Below, in pieces: positions 53,259 through 62,442 of a stretch of DNA of 62,559 nt. The translations under genes and the position numbers were made by a program. This stretch comes from an uncultured Rubritalea sp. (GTDB taxonomy: Bacteria > Verrucomicrobiota > Verrucomicrobiia > Verrucomicrobiales > Akkermansiaceae), in assembly GCA_937923145.1 (NCBI GenBank), contig CALAJT010000012.1:1-62559 (forward strand), read 5' to 3'. The notes under the pieces are model-generated. The model saw only the letters and a program-made list of their open reading frames with translations, had not been told where the DNA came from and searched no databases. Every line of letters starts with the position of its first letter. Position 1 is the stretch's first letter.

Positions 53259-54677
53259 ATGTCAAATAAGAAAACCATTTTCAACACACAGGTGCTTCAA
53301 GTAATTGATGCTCTATTAGTTTGTGTTAGTTTTTTACTTGCTCCTTTACTATGGAGCTTATGTCTTGTTCACATAGCTAATTGGACAGGTTTATTTAGAA
53401 TATCCACGACTGATATTCCGCCGTATATTTCTACGCTTACAGCGATGTTTATAGCGGTTCCATTTATACCATTAGCGATGGAGATGTTAGGCTTCTATAA
53501 GAATTACGGTCAGCAAACAAAAGCTCGTCTGATTACCAGATTAATTCAGGGTCATATTGTAGTAATTGTCGGTTATTCTGTATTAAGCCTTATTTTAAAT
53601 CTTAATGTGCACAGACCTACCCTTATTTTGTCTTACCTGATTTGTGGAATATTGTTGTTGTTAAGAGAATTGTATTTCAAGAGTAGAAATGAAAAACGCT
53701 TGAAAAGTGGTAGAGGTCAAATGACAGTTATTTTAGTAGGAAAAATATCTGAGACTGAGAAATGGTGGGGAAATCAAGAGGAATCATTGACTGATAGATT
53801 TAATGTAGTTGAAAATTATGACTTGAGTGTAAAAGATGTGCATGGCTTAAAAGACGAACTTAATAACAATGTTATTGAACGAGTGATTTTTATAGTAAAC
53901 ACATTACCTTTTGAAAAAGTAACTTTAGCAATAGAAGAATGTGAGATTCAAGGAGTCGATGTGTGGTTGGCGGCTGATTTTGTAAGAGCCAGGATATGCC
54001 AACCTTCGTTTGATATGATGGGTAATGCTCCGATGCTAGTGTTAAGCTCTACACCAAGTTTATCATGGTCTCTACTCATTAAGGAGATAATGGATAAAGT
54101 GGGAGCATTACTGTTAATTATAGTAACATCACCTTTATGGATTTTCGCCTTTATCGGTATTAAGCTGAAAAGTCCAGGGCCTGTGTTCTATCAACAGGAG
54201 CGAGCGGGGAAATATGGTAATTCATTTAAGATCTGGAAGTTTAGAACCATGGATGTAGATGCGGATCAGAAGCTTGATCAACTTAAAGAAGAAAGTGGGA
54301 ATGAGATGTCTGGTCCAGTATTCAAATTAGAGAATGACCCCAGAGTATTTAAATTCGGGGCGTTGATGAGGAGAACAAGTATTGATGAATTACCACAGCT
54401 CATTAACGTATTAATAGGCGAAATGAGTCTGGTGGGACCTAGACCGATGGCGATGTATGAGCTGCCTTTTATAGAACGTTCAGAACATCGTAGAAAATTA
54501 AGTGTGAAGCCTGGGATTACCTGTATTTGGCAAGTTGAAGGTAGGAACACTATTACGGATTTCGATGAATGGGTAGCGCTTGATCTAAAGTATATCGATA
54601 ACTGGTCACTCTTCTTGGATATTAAAATCCTATTACAGACCTTACCTGCTGTTTTATTTTCTAGAGGAGCAAGTTAG
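53259..54677 (+). CDS. Polyprenyl-phosphate sugar transferase (initiating glycosylphosphotransferase)
   Basis: 472 residues: four N-terminal helices (to about 135), a soluble middle (CoA-binding-like), and the C-terminal catalytic domain. The latter has a membrane helix (ALLLIIVTSPLWIFAFIGIKL), then SPGPVFYQQERAGKYGNSFKIWKFRTM, ELPQLINVLIGEMSLVGPRPM and KPGITCIWQVEGRN. It is of the WbaP/UndP-transferase type, moving a sugar-1-phosphate onto undecaprenyl phosphate to start each repeat unit. Its place late in the operon is usual for exosortase-linked loci (from family knowledge). Confidence 0.95.
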   Translation: MSNKKTIFNTQVLQVIDALLVCVSFLLAPLLWSLCLVHIANWTGLFRISTTDIPPYISTLTAMFIAVPFIPLAMEMLGFYKNYGQQTKARLITRLIQGHIVVIVGYSVLSLILNLNVHRPTLILSYLICGILLLLRELYFKSRNEKRLKSGRGQMTVILVGKISETEKWWGNQEESLTDRFNVVENYDLSVKDVHGLKDELNNNVIERVIFIVNTLPFEKVTLAIEECEIQGVDVWLAADFVRARICQPSFDMMGNAPMLVLSSTPSLSWSLLIKEIMDKVGALLLIIVTSPLWIFAFIGIKLKSPGPVFYQQERAGKYGNSFKIWKFRTMDVDADQKLDQLKEESGNEMSGPVFKLENDPRVFKFGALMRRTSIDELPQLINVLIGEMSLVGPRPMAMYELPFIERSEHRRKLSVKPGITCIWQVEGRNTITDFDEWVALDLKYIDNWSLFLDIKILLQTLPAVLFSRGAS

Positions 54678-54721
54678 CCTCATAATTCTAGTTTATACTT
54701 AGTAGATAATATAATCAAAGA

Positions 54722-55852
54722 ATGAAAAAAATAGTCAAATTTTGTGCTACCCTTCTAATCAAACTTACTCCTAAGCTTAACTATTGTCTATTCAAGGGAA
54801 TGCCTAGCTATGAAGATAGTTTAGTCGCATTGTATGGAGAAATTCCGATTGATAATGTTAAGAAAGTGATCTGGTCATGTCACGATTTGAATTCACCTAT
54901 TCCTTTTGAGGACAGAGGAAAAACGATCTACATTCAAAAAGGTTCCTTGAAAGAATTTTATTATGGAGTGATGTCAAAAGTGATTTTTACTACCCATGGG
55001 CATTTCATCCCTGTGATTCCTAAGAATCAGATCTGTCTTAACGTCTGGCATGGTATGCCAATCAAGGGAATTGGTAAGTTAGATGGACAATCATCTAGGC
55101 AGGATACATTTCTATGTAGCACATCAAGCCTATACCAAGATATTATGTCCAGAGCGTTTGAAATGCCTCTAGATAGAACTGTTATAACTGGTATACCTAG
55201 AAACGATTTACTTGTTCAAGATGATCCTGACTCGATATGGCAAAGAGCAGGTATCGATAGAGGCTCTTATGACAAGGTGTTCTTCTGGCTTCCCACTTAT
55301 AGAAAGAGTGTCCTAGGCTATTGCACAGAAGATGGTGTAGAGGTGGATAATATATTTAATATGATGGACTTTCCGACAACGGCATTCCAAGATTTTTTAG
55401 CTGAAAACAATTGCTTATGCATTATCAAGCCTCATCCGATGGCTCCTAATAAACAGAGTGGTAATTATCATAATATATTGGTGATCGACGAAAATTGGTT
55501 ATGGAGTAGAGGTCTGACTCTCTATCCACTTCTCGGACAAATGGATTTTTTAGTCTCTGACATCTCTTCAGTAATTATTGACTATATGTTATTAGATAAA
55601 CCAGTGATTGTATGTTTTGAAGATTCAGAAGCATATAAAGAATCTCGTAATATTATCTTAGAGCCGTTAGAAGATTGGCTCCCTAGCGAAATTGTGAAAA
55701 ATGTAACTGAATTGAAGCGTGAAATTTTAAAATGTTGTGAAGGGGATGATGCGTATGTCAAAAAACGTCGAGATTTATATGAACACTTCCATGATCATAG
55801 TGACTTCAAATCTACTCATAGGGTGTTAAATTTAATCTGGCGATCTAAATGA
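54722..55852 (+). CDS. CDP-glycerol:glycerophosphotransferase family protein (TagB/TagF-like)
   Basis: 376 residues with the family motifs in order: FTTHGHFIPV, CLNVWHGMPIKGIGKLDG, VITGIPRNDLLV, VFFWLPTYRKS, CIIKPHPM, and VSDISSVIIDYMLLDKPVIV. The size is that of TagB-like single-transfer enzymes rather than the longer TagF polymerases. It should transfer glycerol-phosphate (or a related polyol phosphate) to a lipid-linked glycan on the inner face of the membrane. GpsA and TagD genes follow, which can make CDP-glycerol from dihydroxyacetone phosphate, so donor and transferase are encoded together. Confidence 0.9.
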   Translation: MKKIVKFCATLLIKLTPKLNYCLFKGMPSYEDSLVALYGEIPIDNVKKVIWSCHDLNSPIPFEDRGKTIYIQKGSLKEFYYGVMSKVIFTTHGHFIPVIPKNQICLNVWHGMPIKGIGKLDGQSSRQDTFLCSTSSLYQDIMSRAFEMPLDRTVITGIPRNDLLVQDDPDSIWQRAGIDRGSYDKVFFWLPTYRKSVLGYCTEDGVEVDNIFNMMDFPTTAFQDFLAENNCLCIIKPHPMAPNKQSGNYHNILVIDENWLWSRGLTLYPLLGQMDFLVSDISSVIIDYMLLDKPVIVCFEDSEAYKESRNIILEPLEDWLPSEIVKNVTELKREILKCCEGDDAYVKKRRDLYEHFHDHSDFKSTHRVLNLIWRSK

Positions 55853-55959
55853 AGTGACACCATCTTAGCTACTTAGAAAAGTTGCTTAAATGTTATTCTC
55901 AATCATCAAATGCTATGTGTATTGAGTACATAATTAATAACTAACTACTTTATAAAATA

Positions 55960-56955
55960 ATGAATAAACCTTATAAAAAAATAACAGTTGTAGGTGCCGG
56001 TAGTTGGGGGACAGTTGTAGCATCTTTACTAAGTAGAAATAATCAGAATGTTGTCATATGGGGCCGTAACCAAGATGTAGTAGATTCTATTAATGATACA
56101 CATATTAATAAGAACTTTTTACCCCAATTTAAATTGCCTGAGAACCTCCGGGCTAGTTCGAACTACGACGAAGCCTTTACAGATAGTAACCTTATAGTGT
56201 GGGCTATACCTGCACAGTTCACCCGTGAGCGGATCATTGACTGTAAACAGTGGTTCAATGAAGATGCTATCATAGTTAACTTGGCTAAAGGAATAGAAGC
56301 TAAAACTTTATATAGACCATCTCAAGTAATAGCAGAAGAATGTAGAAATATTAAACTTATAGGTAGCCTAGGTGGTCCAAACATTGCTTCAGAAATATCT
56401 AACAATAAACCAGCAACGGCAACTTTGGCAATAGATAGGCATTGGGAACAAAAGGGTTTAAATTGTCTATTTTCATCACCTACTTTTAAAGTGGATTTAT
56501 CTCCTCATCTAGTTGCTCTAGAGCTTTCTGGAGCTTTAAAAAACATTGTCGCTATCGCATCCGGTGTATGCGACGGGCTTGATTTAGGCTGGAATATCAA
56601 ATCCACGATTATTGCCCAAGGCTTCAGAGAAATGCAGATTATAGGAGGGGCTTTAGGAGGTAGTCCTGATTCCTTTGCAAGTGCCTTTGGTTTAGGAGAC
56701 CTCATAGTTACTTGTAGCAGTAAGCATAGTAGAAATAGGACTTTAGGAGAATCAATAGGTAAAGGTGATTCCTTAGTAGTTGCTGAAAAATCACTTAATG
56801 GAAGGGTTGCGGAGGGTATAGCAACTACTGCATCCTGTTATCAACTAGCTGATAAACTGTCGCTTGAAACACCAATTCTATCTTTAATTCATGAGTTGCT
56901 ATTCGATGGAGGTAAAAGTAGGGTTTGTATTGATAAGATCATCGATCAGTTGTAG
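55960..56955 (+). CDS. gpsA: Glycerol-3-phosphate dehydrogenase [NAD(P)+]
   Basis: 331 residues, full length. GAGSWGTVVASLLSRNN (Rossmann loop), LAKGIEAKT, GPNIASEI, the catalytic-lysine segment ELSGALKNIVAIASGVCDGLDLGWN, AFGLGDLIVTCSSKHSRNRTLGESIG and the C-terminal TPIL are present. It reduces dihydroxyacetone phosphate to sn-glycerol-3-phosphate in the cytosol. A housekeeping copy is likely elsewhere; this one, placed between a TagB-like gene and tagD, is probably dedicated to the glycan. GN-type residues after DLG show no loss. Confidence 0.95.
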   Translation: MNKPYKKITVVGAGSWGTVVASLLSRNNQNVVIWGRNQDVVDSINDTHINKNFLPQFKLPENLRASSNYDEAFTDSNLIVWAIPAQFTRERIIDCKQWFNEDAIIVNLAKGIEAKTLYRPSQVIAEECRNIKLIGSLGGPNIASEISNNKPATATLAIDRHWEQKGLNCLFSSPTFKVDLSPHLVALELSGALKNIVAIASGVCDGLDLGWNIKSTIIAQGFREMQIIGGALGGSPDSFASAFGLGDLIVTCSSKHSRNRTLGESIGKGDSLVVAEKSLNGRVAEGIATTASCYQLADKLSLETPILSLIHELLFDGGKSRVCIDKIIDQL

Positions 56956-57002
56956 ATTTTAGTCAGCCTGTATTTCAAATAAATCCTTATAAGCGCAGAC
57001 CA

Positions 57003-57401
57003 ATGAAAAAAGTAATAACATACGGAACTTTTGACCTATTTCATATTGGTCATTTAGAAATACTACGTCGAGCTAAAGAGCTAGGCGATTACCTAGTAGT
57101 CGCTATTTCAACTGACGAATTTAATAAGATAGAGAAAGATAAAGTCTGCACTATTCCTTATTCAAATAGGGCTGCAATTGTTGCTGCGATAAAATATGTA
57201 GATGAGGTTATACCAGAGGAAGGCTGGGACCAAAAGAAAACAGATATAGTTGATCATTCGATAGATGTGTTTGTGATAGGAGATGACTGGGAAGGAAAAT
57301 TTGATTTTCTTAAAGAGGTCGGAAGCTCAGTTGTTTACTTACCTAGAACTCCAGAAGTATCTTCGACAAAACTAAAAAAACTAATTTCAAAAGAATATTA
57401 G
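57003..57401 (+). CDS. tagD: Glycerol-3-phosphate cytidylyltransferase
   Basis: 132 residues, the usual TagD length. The nucleotidyltransferase motif is TYGTFDLFHIGHLEILRRAKELGD (H-x-G-H at 16-19), with VDEVIPE, VFVIGDDWEGKFD and RTPEVSSTKLKK (the R-T-x-x-x-S-S-T motif) further on. It makes CDP-glycerol from CTP and glycerol-3-phosphate. The closest functions are glycerol-3-phosphate and ethanolamine-phosphate or FAD synthetases; motifs and neighbours favour glycerol. 47 bp after gpsA. Confidence 0.92.
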   Translation: MKKVITYGTFDLFHIGHLEILRRAKELGDYLVVAISTDEFNKIEKDKVCTIPYSNRAAIVAAIKYVDEVIPEEGWDQKKTDIVDHSIDVFVIGDDWEGKFDFLKEVGSSVVYLPRTPEVSSTKLKKLISKEY

Positions 57402-57584
57402 AGCCTCGTCCCGTAAGGTTTAAATATAAGCTATAACAATTTAATTGAAAATCACTCACTCTCTTTGGTGTCAGTATACATAGCTATATGAATTCTATAG
57501 AATTATTAGTTTATTAAATATGTTCTGGTCTAGCCTTTGAATTAACTTTCTTCAACAATAAGTATTAACAAAATAAATAATAAT

Positions 57585-58484
57585 ATGAAAAATAATAAAT
57601 TGAGTTGGCTCGTGCCTTCCGTTTTTTTGACTTTATTGCTACTGATTTTTTATATGATCGTGCCGTTATATGTTAACTATGGTGATGCTACGGTTTTTAA
57701 TTATGCAATGGCAAGTTGGGGTTCTCAGACAGGCTATGAGCATGGCTACGTTGTGATTCCACTGATGATTATATTTGCTTTTTATAGTATGAAAAAGGCT
57801 AAAAAAGAAGTTATGGAGCCTAGTAATGTAGGTTTACTTTCTTTAATTGTAGGCATTGTTTTTTACATTTTATCAGTGAGAACAATTCAACCTAGAGTAG
57901 CGCTATTTGCGTTTCCATTTATCGTTGTTGGTGTAATCCACTTTAGTTGTGGCTGGAAAATAGCTAGACATTACTTATTCCCTGCATTTTTTCTATATTT
58001 CGCAGTTACTCTTCCAGGACTTCAACAAGCAACGAATAACTTGCAGGTATTCATTACTAAGTTTTGTCACTCCGCTAGTAATTGGGCTGGTATTGAGACT
58101 GTGATAAGAGGCAACAACATCGAATCCGCTACAGGCAAATGGGATGAGCTTAAGATTGCAGAGGGCTGTAGTGGTATTCGCTCCATCATCGCGCTAACAA
58201 TGGTATCGTCTATTTATGCAATGTATACACAAGATACGTTATGGAAAAAATGGTTTATCTTCTCCTGTTCATTGCCAATTGCGATTGCCACCAATGCGAT
58301 CAGAATATTTACCATTATAATTATAGCGGAAATGGGTTATGGCAAATTTGCAGCTGGAGTTTACCATGATTACACTGGACTCATTATTTTCTTTCCCGCA
58401 GCGATCGCCTGTCTTTTCCTCATCGATAAAATCATTAACCGAAAAGACAATAAGAAGAAGATGGTTAAAACTATTATCAACTAA
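57585..58484 (+). CDS. Exosortase (EpsH-type transpeptidase)
   Basis: 299 residues, about eight helices. The catalytic triad of exosortases is in place: Cys195 in AEGCSGIRS, Arg240 in ATNAIRIF and His261 in VYHDYTG. Exosortases recognise PEP-CTERM-type C-terminal signals and are thought to cleave and attach the proteins to the cell surface or matrix. The 183-bp gap before it is AT-rich and may carry an internal promoter. No protein with a PEP-CTERM tail is encoded in this window, so substrates must lie elsewhere. Subtype not assigned. Confidence 0.95.
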   Translation: MKNNKLSWLVPSVFLTLLLLIFYMIVPLYVNYGDATVFNYAMASWGSQTGYEHGYVVIPLMIIFAFYSMKKAKKEVMEPSNVGLLSLIVGIVFYILSVRTIQPRVALFAFPFIVVGVIHFSCGWKIARHYLFPAFFLYFAVTLPGLQQATNNLQVFITKFCHSASNWAGIETVIRGNNIESATGKWDELKIAEGCSGIRSIIALTMVSSIYAMYTQDTLWKKWFIFSCSLPIAIATNAIRIFTIIIIAEMGYGKFAAGVYHDYTGLIIFFPAAIACLFLIDKIINRKDNKKKMVKTIIN

Positions 58485-58492
58485 ATACTGTT

Positions 58493-59203
58493 ATGAACAA
58501 AACTACTATTAAAAGATTATGGATATCGCTAGCCTTACTACTAATTGGTTTTTGTAGTATCTATGCATTACCAAGTTCTCCCGATATTAAGCCCTCAATG
58601 CTGGCCTCTACTTTACCTGAGGAGTTTGCTTATTATAATAGCCTAGCTAAAAAAGTAACTGGTGAAGAACTTAAAATTTTAGCTAAGGATACCGAGTTTG
58701 AGAGAAGAAGTTATTATAATGATGATAAGCCAAGCTTTTCTGCAGTTGATGCTTCTATAGTATTCTCTGGGAAAGATATCAATAATAGTATCCACAGACC
58801 CGAACGTTGTTTAGTGTCTCAAGGTTTTACAATAGAAGCAGAACGTCATTTTAAACTGGATGTGGAATTAGAATCAGGCTCTGTTTCTATACCTTTCAAA
58901 GAGCTTGTTTACAGCATATTGAGTGAGAATGGAGTAGTTCATAAATTTATACAGTTTTACACATTTGTAGGACATGATGCTATAGTGTCTGGACACTATC
59001 ATAGAACATTTGTAGACATGAAAGATAGAATGCTAGGTGGCTACGATCAGCAATGGGCATACACTACATTTAGTAGTTTGATTTTATCCTCGGTAGATCC
59101 TGAACAACTCAGCGGATCGAACTTTAAGGCTCACACAATTGATGAAACTAGAGAGAATCTCGAAAGTTTTATTAAGGATCTGATGCCGAAAATGCTGAAA
59201 TAA
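58493..59203 (+). CDS. EpsI-family exosortase-associated protein
   Basis: 236 residues, one N-terminal helix (about 8-26), the rest periplasmic. The EpsI signature is HRPERCLVSQGF (His101, Pro103, Cys106) preceded by ASIVFSGKDINNSI. EpsI is found fused or adjacent to exosortases and is needed for exopolysaccharide processing; its biochemical role is unknown. It starts 8 bp after the exosortase stop and ends 1 bp before the next gene. Confidence 0.92.
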   Translation: MNKTTIKRLWISLALLLIGFCSIYALPSSPDIKPSMLASTLPEEFAYYNSLAKKVTGEELKILAKDTEFERRSYYNDDKPSFSAVDASIVFSGKDINNSIHRPERCLVSQGFTIEAERHFKLDVELESGSVSIPFKELVYSILSENGVVHKFIQFYTFVGHDAIVSGHYHRTFVDMKDRMLGGYDQQWAYTTFSSLILSSVDPEQLSGSNFKAHTIDETRENLESFIKDLMPKMLK

Positions 59204-59204
59204 A

Positions 59205-61442
59205 ATGAGAATATTCGTTTCATTATATCTCGGGATTATATTGGTTTTAGCAGGTATCTTCGCAGTGACACAGTCCTTAATTGTCAGTGCACCTATAGCG
59301 GGAATGCTTTCTGTAATGGGGATATTTACGCTCATTGCTTTCAAAAGCTGGAATAAAAGCTTTCAGAGGGTTCCAATCATCAAGTTTCAGATTTATATTA
59401 TTCTTGCTTTAGCTTTTTACCTATTGGCAAGAGCCCTATCATCTCCAGTAACTGAGTTTTTTAAGCAAGATCTCTTTTTGATCATTTGTTTCTTTGTAGT
59501 TTACTTAACGAGTTTACTATTGCTTAACAATCTACAATCTCAAAAGATGCTAATCAGCTTTATAATACTAATATTCGTAGTGAATTTAACCATGTTTATC
59601 CCCGCGGTGAATGAGTGGAGAGATGATTTACTAGGATATGCAAAAGGAACTAAGGTCAGCGGATTATATAATCACAGGAATGTCTTTGCTAACATGATGA
59701 TGTTAAATACACTGATATTTCTTACGTTAAGTTTGTTTGGTAAAGGTGCATTTTGTAAGCTATTTTTTGGGCTCTTAACGATAGCAGGTCTGGCTGTAAT
59801 AGTAGCCTCAAAGTCACGTGGGGGGGCTGTCAGTGTTGGTATAGGTTCAGTAGTAATTTTCGTCATTTGGGCAAGGCTACATTTTAATTTTTCATCATTT
59901 AAAATGAAGGCAATTAGTGTAATTATCGTTCTATTTGTAGTGATTAGTGGGTTTATTGTTTATGAGGTGGTTGATAATTTAAGATTCAAAAATCATGTAG
60001 GTGTGTTAGAACGTCATGGAGGAAGACCAGAGATGTTTGCTATGGCTGTGGACCAAATAGGAGATGCTCCTCTTCTAGGCAGTGGTAGTCGCAGTTTTGA
60101 ACATAAAAGTTACGAGTATTGGACTCAGAGTGTCATGGGTTCTCCTGGTGATTTTGTTTTTGTACATAATGAGTTTTTACAAATGTTTGCTGACTATGGA
60201 TTGATAGGGTTTATTTTAGTTTTAATTTTAATTGCGCTTAGCGTTTTCATGTCAGTGAAAGTCACTGATAATACAAAGCGAGAAATAATGCAGGATACTT
60301 GGTTGACCACACGGTCTCTCAAGGTCGCTTCTATAAGTGTTTTAGTCGGTATGGCAACTCATTCATTGTTTTCATTTCCTATGCACAGTATCTCAAATGT
60401 GATAGTATTTGCGATTATAAGTGCTTGGTTATTCATGCAGTTTAACTCGAACTCAGGCCCTAAGTTTAAAAGTAATATATTCTATAAGTTACCCATAGCA
60501 TCTTATCTACTAATAGCTTCTATTAGTGGTATTTGGGTATCCATTCCTGAGATCAAAGCCACAACTGTATTCTTGAAAAATGGGATTAGGAATGATGATC
60601 AAAACTGGCACCCAGAATTAGTAAATGCAGAACAATGGACCGAAGCTCTTGAGGAAGTTGTAACGATAGCTCCTAACCACGAACGCTATGGCAAATTGGC
60701 TTCGCTATATAATTTAGCCAGATCAGAAGCTCCGGAAGAAATGGGTGAGAAACTCAACTCCAAAGCTATCAAAGCCTATCATAAAGCTCTTGAGTATAAT
60801 CCTTATGATAGTGTGTCGATGTTAAATATTGTCGACTATCATATGGCTAAAAATAAATTCCGTGAGGCTGAAAAATGGCTTGAAAAAATTAAAAAGCTCA
60901 ATGTAAACAGAGAGAAAGTCTTCAAAATATATTATAGGGAAGCATTACTTAATTTAAGATGGGGAGAATTTTTCGCAAAACAAAACAAAATTGATTTGGC
61001 CATCAAGAAATCATCATTTGCAAAAGATGCAATTGAGAAACATTTAAAAGAGGTAGGTCTTACAAACAATATCTCAGGCAAGATGGTCTTCGCAACTACA
61101 GTGTTAAGAGAGTCTAGAATGCGTCGAAAAATAGGAGACCTCCAAGCTGCGGATGACTTTTTCGATCAGTATGTAGAATTTACTGCTAATCACCTAAATA
61201 GTCACCATGACCAACGCTCTGGGGCTAAACGAATCTTAGATTTGTTCCAGGAAACGAATCTCTTGAAGATGAGAAATCTCAAGAGAGAGTTAGTATTGCT
61301 AACTGAGTGCACGAGAGAAATACTACGTTATAAAAAACTTTATTCCTCAATCATTACAGCGAAAGAAAATAGATCTCTCAATGTAATTGCTGATCAGTGT
61401 GGCGAGAGAGTTAGGGAGTTAAGGCAAGCTTTGGGAGAATAA
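59205..61442 (+). CDS. O-antigen ligase-family membrane protein with C-terminal TPR region
   Basis: 745 residues. The first 460 hold about twelve helices with Wzy_C/WaaL features: KVSGLYNHRNVFANMM, SKSRGGAVSVGIG, APLLGSGSRSFEH, and FVHNEFLQMFADYGLIGF, which contains the conserved His. The C-terminal 270 residues are helical and hydrophilic, with TPR-like pairs (KAYHKALEYNPYDSVSMLNIVDYHMAK, then NKFREAEKWLEKIKKLN). It would join or ligate polymer in the periplasm, the TPR part binding a partner. It is tightly coupled to exosortase and EpsI. Confidence 0.85.
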   Translation: MRIFVSLYLGIILVLAGIFAVTQSLIVSAPIAGMLSVMGIFTLIAFKSWNKSFQRVPIIKFQIYIILALAFYLLARALSSPVTEFFKQDLFLIICFFVVYLTSLLLLNNLQSQKMLISFIILIFVVNLTMFIPAVNEWRDDLLGYAKGTKVSGLYNHRNVFANMMMLNTLIFLTLSLFGKGAFCKLFFGLLTIAGLAVIVASKSRGGAVSVGIGSVVIFVIWARLHFNFSSFKMKAISVIIVLFVVISGFIVYEVVDNLRFKNHVGVLERHGGRPEMFAMAVDQIGDAPLLGSGSRSFEHKSYEYWTQSVMGSPGDFVFVHNEFLQMFADYGLIGFILVLILIALSVFMSVKVTDNTKREIMQDTWLTTRSLKVASISVLVGMATHSLFSFPMHSISNVIVFAIISAWLFMQFNSNSGPKFKSNIFYKLPIASYLLIASISGIWVSIPEIKATTVFLKNGIRNDDQNWHPELVNAEQWTEALEEVVTIAPNHERYGKLASLYNLARSEAPEEMGEKLNSKAIKAYHKALEYNPYDSVSMLNIVDYHMAKNKFREAEKWLEKIKKLNVNREKVFKIYYREALLNLRWGEFFAKQNKIDLAIKKSSFAKDAIEKHLKEVGLTNNISGKMVFATTVLRESRMRRKIGDLQAADDFFDQYVEFTANHLNSHHDQRSGAKRILDLFQETNLLKMRNLKRELVLLTECTREILRYKKLYSSIITAKENRSLNVIADQCGERVRELRQALGE

Positions 61443-61536
61443 AATATAAAAATTAGATTTTAGTAACTTAGCAAATTTCTAATAATCAATATAAGTAATT
61501 CCATCTTCTAGAGCATTGACGATACCTTAGGACTAT

Positions 61537-62442
61537 TTAATTCATGTTACTAGCATATCTTCTGAATCGATTTCTCCAAGGTTGCTCGATATATTTATAG
61601 GTAATAGAAGATACGAATATAATAAGACCCAAGCACAAAATATTTATAATATTTGCATACCAAATATCATACGACCTAAACAGGTCACCATTTTCATTTA
61701 TACCTGTCTTCACTGGCATTTTAAAAACGTCTTTATATAAATTTCCCGCGACAGCAAATATTAAAGCATGAGTCATATAAATAGAATAAGAAATTTTACC
61801 CAAGTGTAGCATATATTTGTTCTTTAGGGCTTGGCTTATAATGCCATTCTCTTGAACTGAGAAAACTATAATTACTACTGCAAATGAAATAAGTGTTATA
61901 AGCTGTATAATTTTATTTGATGAAGAATAGGAAACAAGGCTGAGAGCTGAAATCACACAAGTTAGCTCTAGTAAACTTGAGGTTCTAGGGCGATCTGGAA
62001 TTGAGATAAGTTTTGAAGAATAGTAAATCCAGACACCTAGAAAAAATCCTCCTACACACCTTAAAAATCCATATCTATAAGTCGAGAGTAGACTAGTGTC
62101 TGTAATCCTATATAATATAAGATATGCTAAGAAGCTGATAACTAAATATTTTATGGGCGTGACAAGTTTCTTAGTGATTAAGACTATAATAAAGAAAGAA
62201 ATATAACTAAAAAATTCTACACTTACACTCCATGCAGGATAGTTCCAGCTAAGAGAATCATTGACTCCCATGGAATTAATAAGAAATATATTACAGGCAA
62301 ATGTATAAAATGAATTTGCTAGTAAGGGGTCTGTCGCATTTAATCCGTATTTATGAATAGCGTAGGCCTTCATTAAGATATATGGAACCCATGCTAAAAG
62401 TATAAATATATGTAATGGAGGGAACTTCTGTAAACTCATCAA
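61537..62442 (-). pseudogene. Acyltransferase-3 family protein, N-terminally truncated
   Basis: 301 residues beginning MMSLQKFPPLHIFILLAWVPY. Acyltransferase-3 (OafA-like) proteins have one or two further helices before this point, carrying the L-x-x-L-R-G-x-A and V-x-x-x-H motifs with the catalytic His; the R-x-x-R-x-x-P-L-x segment, here LQKFPPLH, normally lies some 70 residues in. The rest is intact (WNYPAWSVSVEFFSY, GKISYSIYMTHALIFA, YIEQPWRNRFRRYA), with about nine helices. A stop codon lies upstream in frame, and the sequence changes character beyond 62443. The gene therefore seems cut by another element and is probably inactive. It would have acylated surface sugars. Confidence 0.7.
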
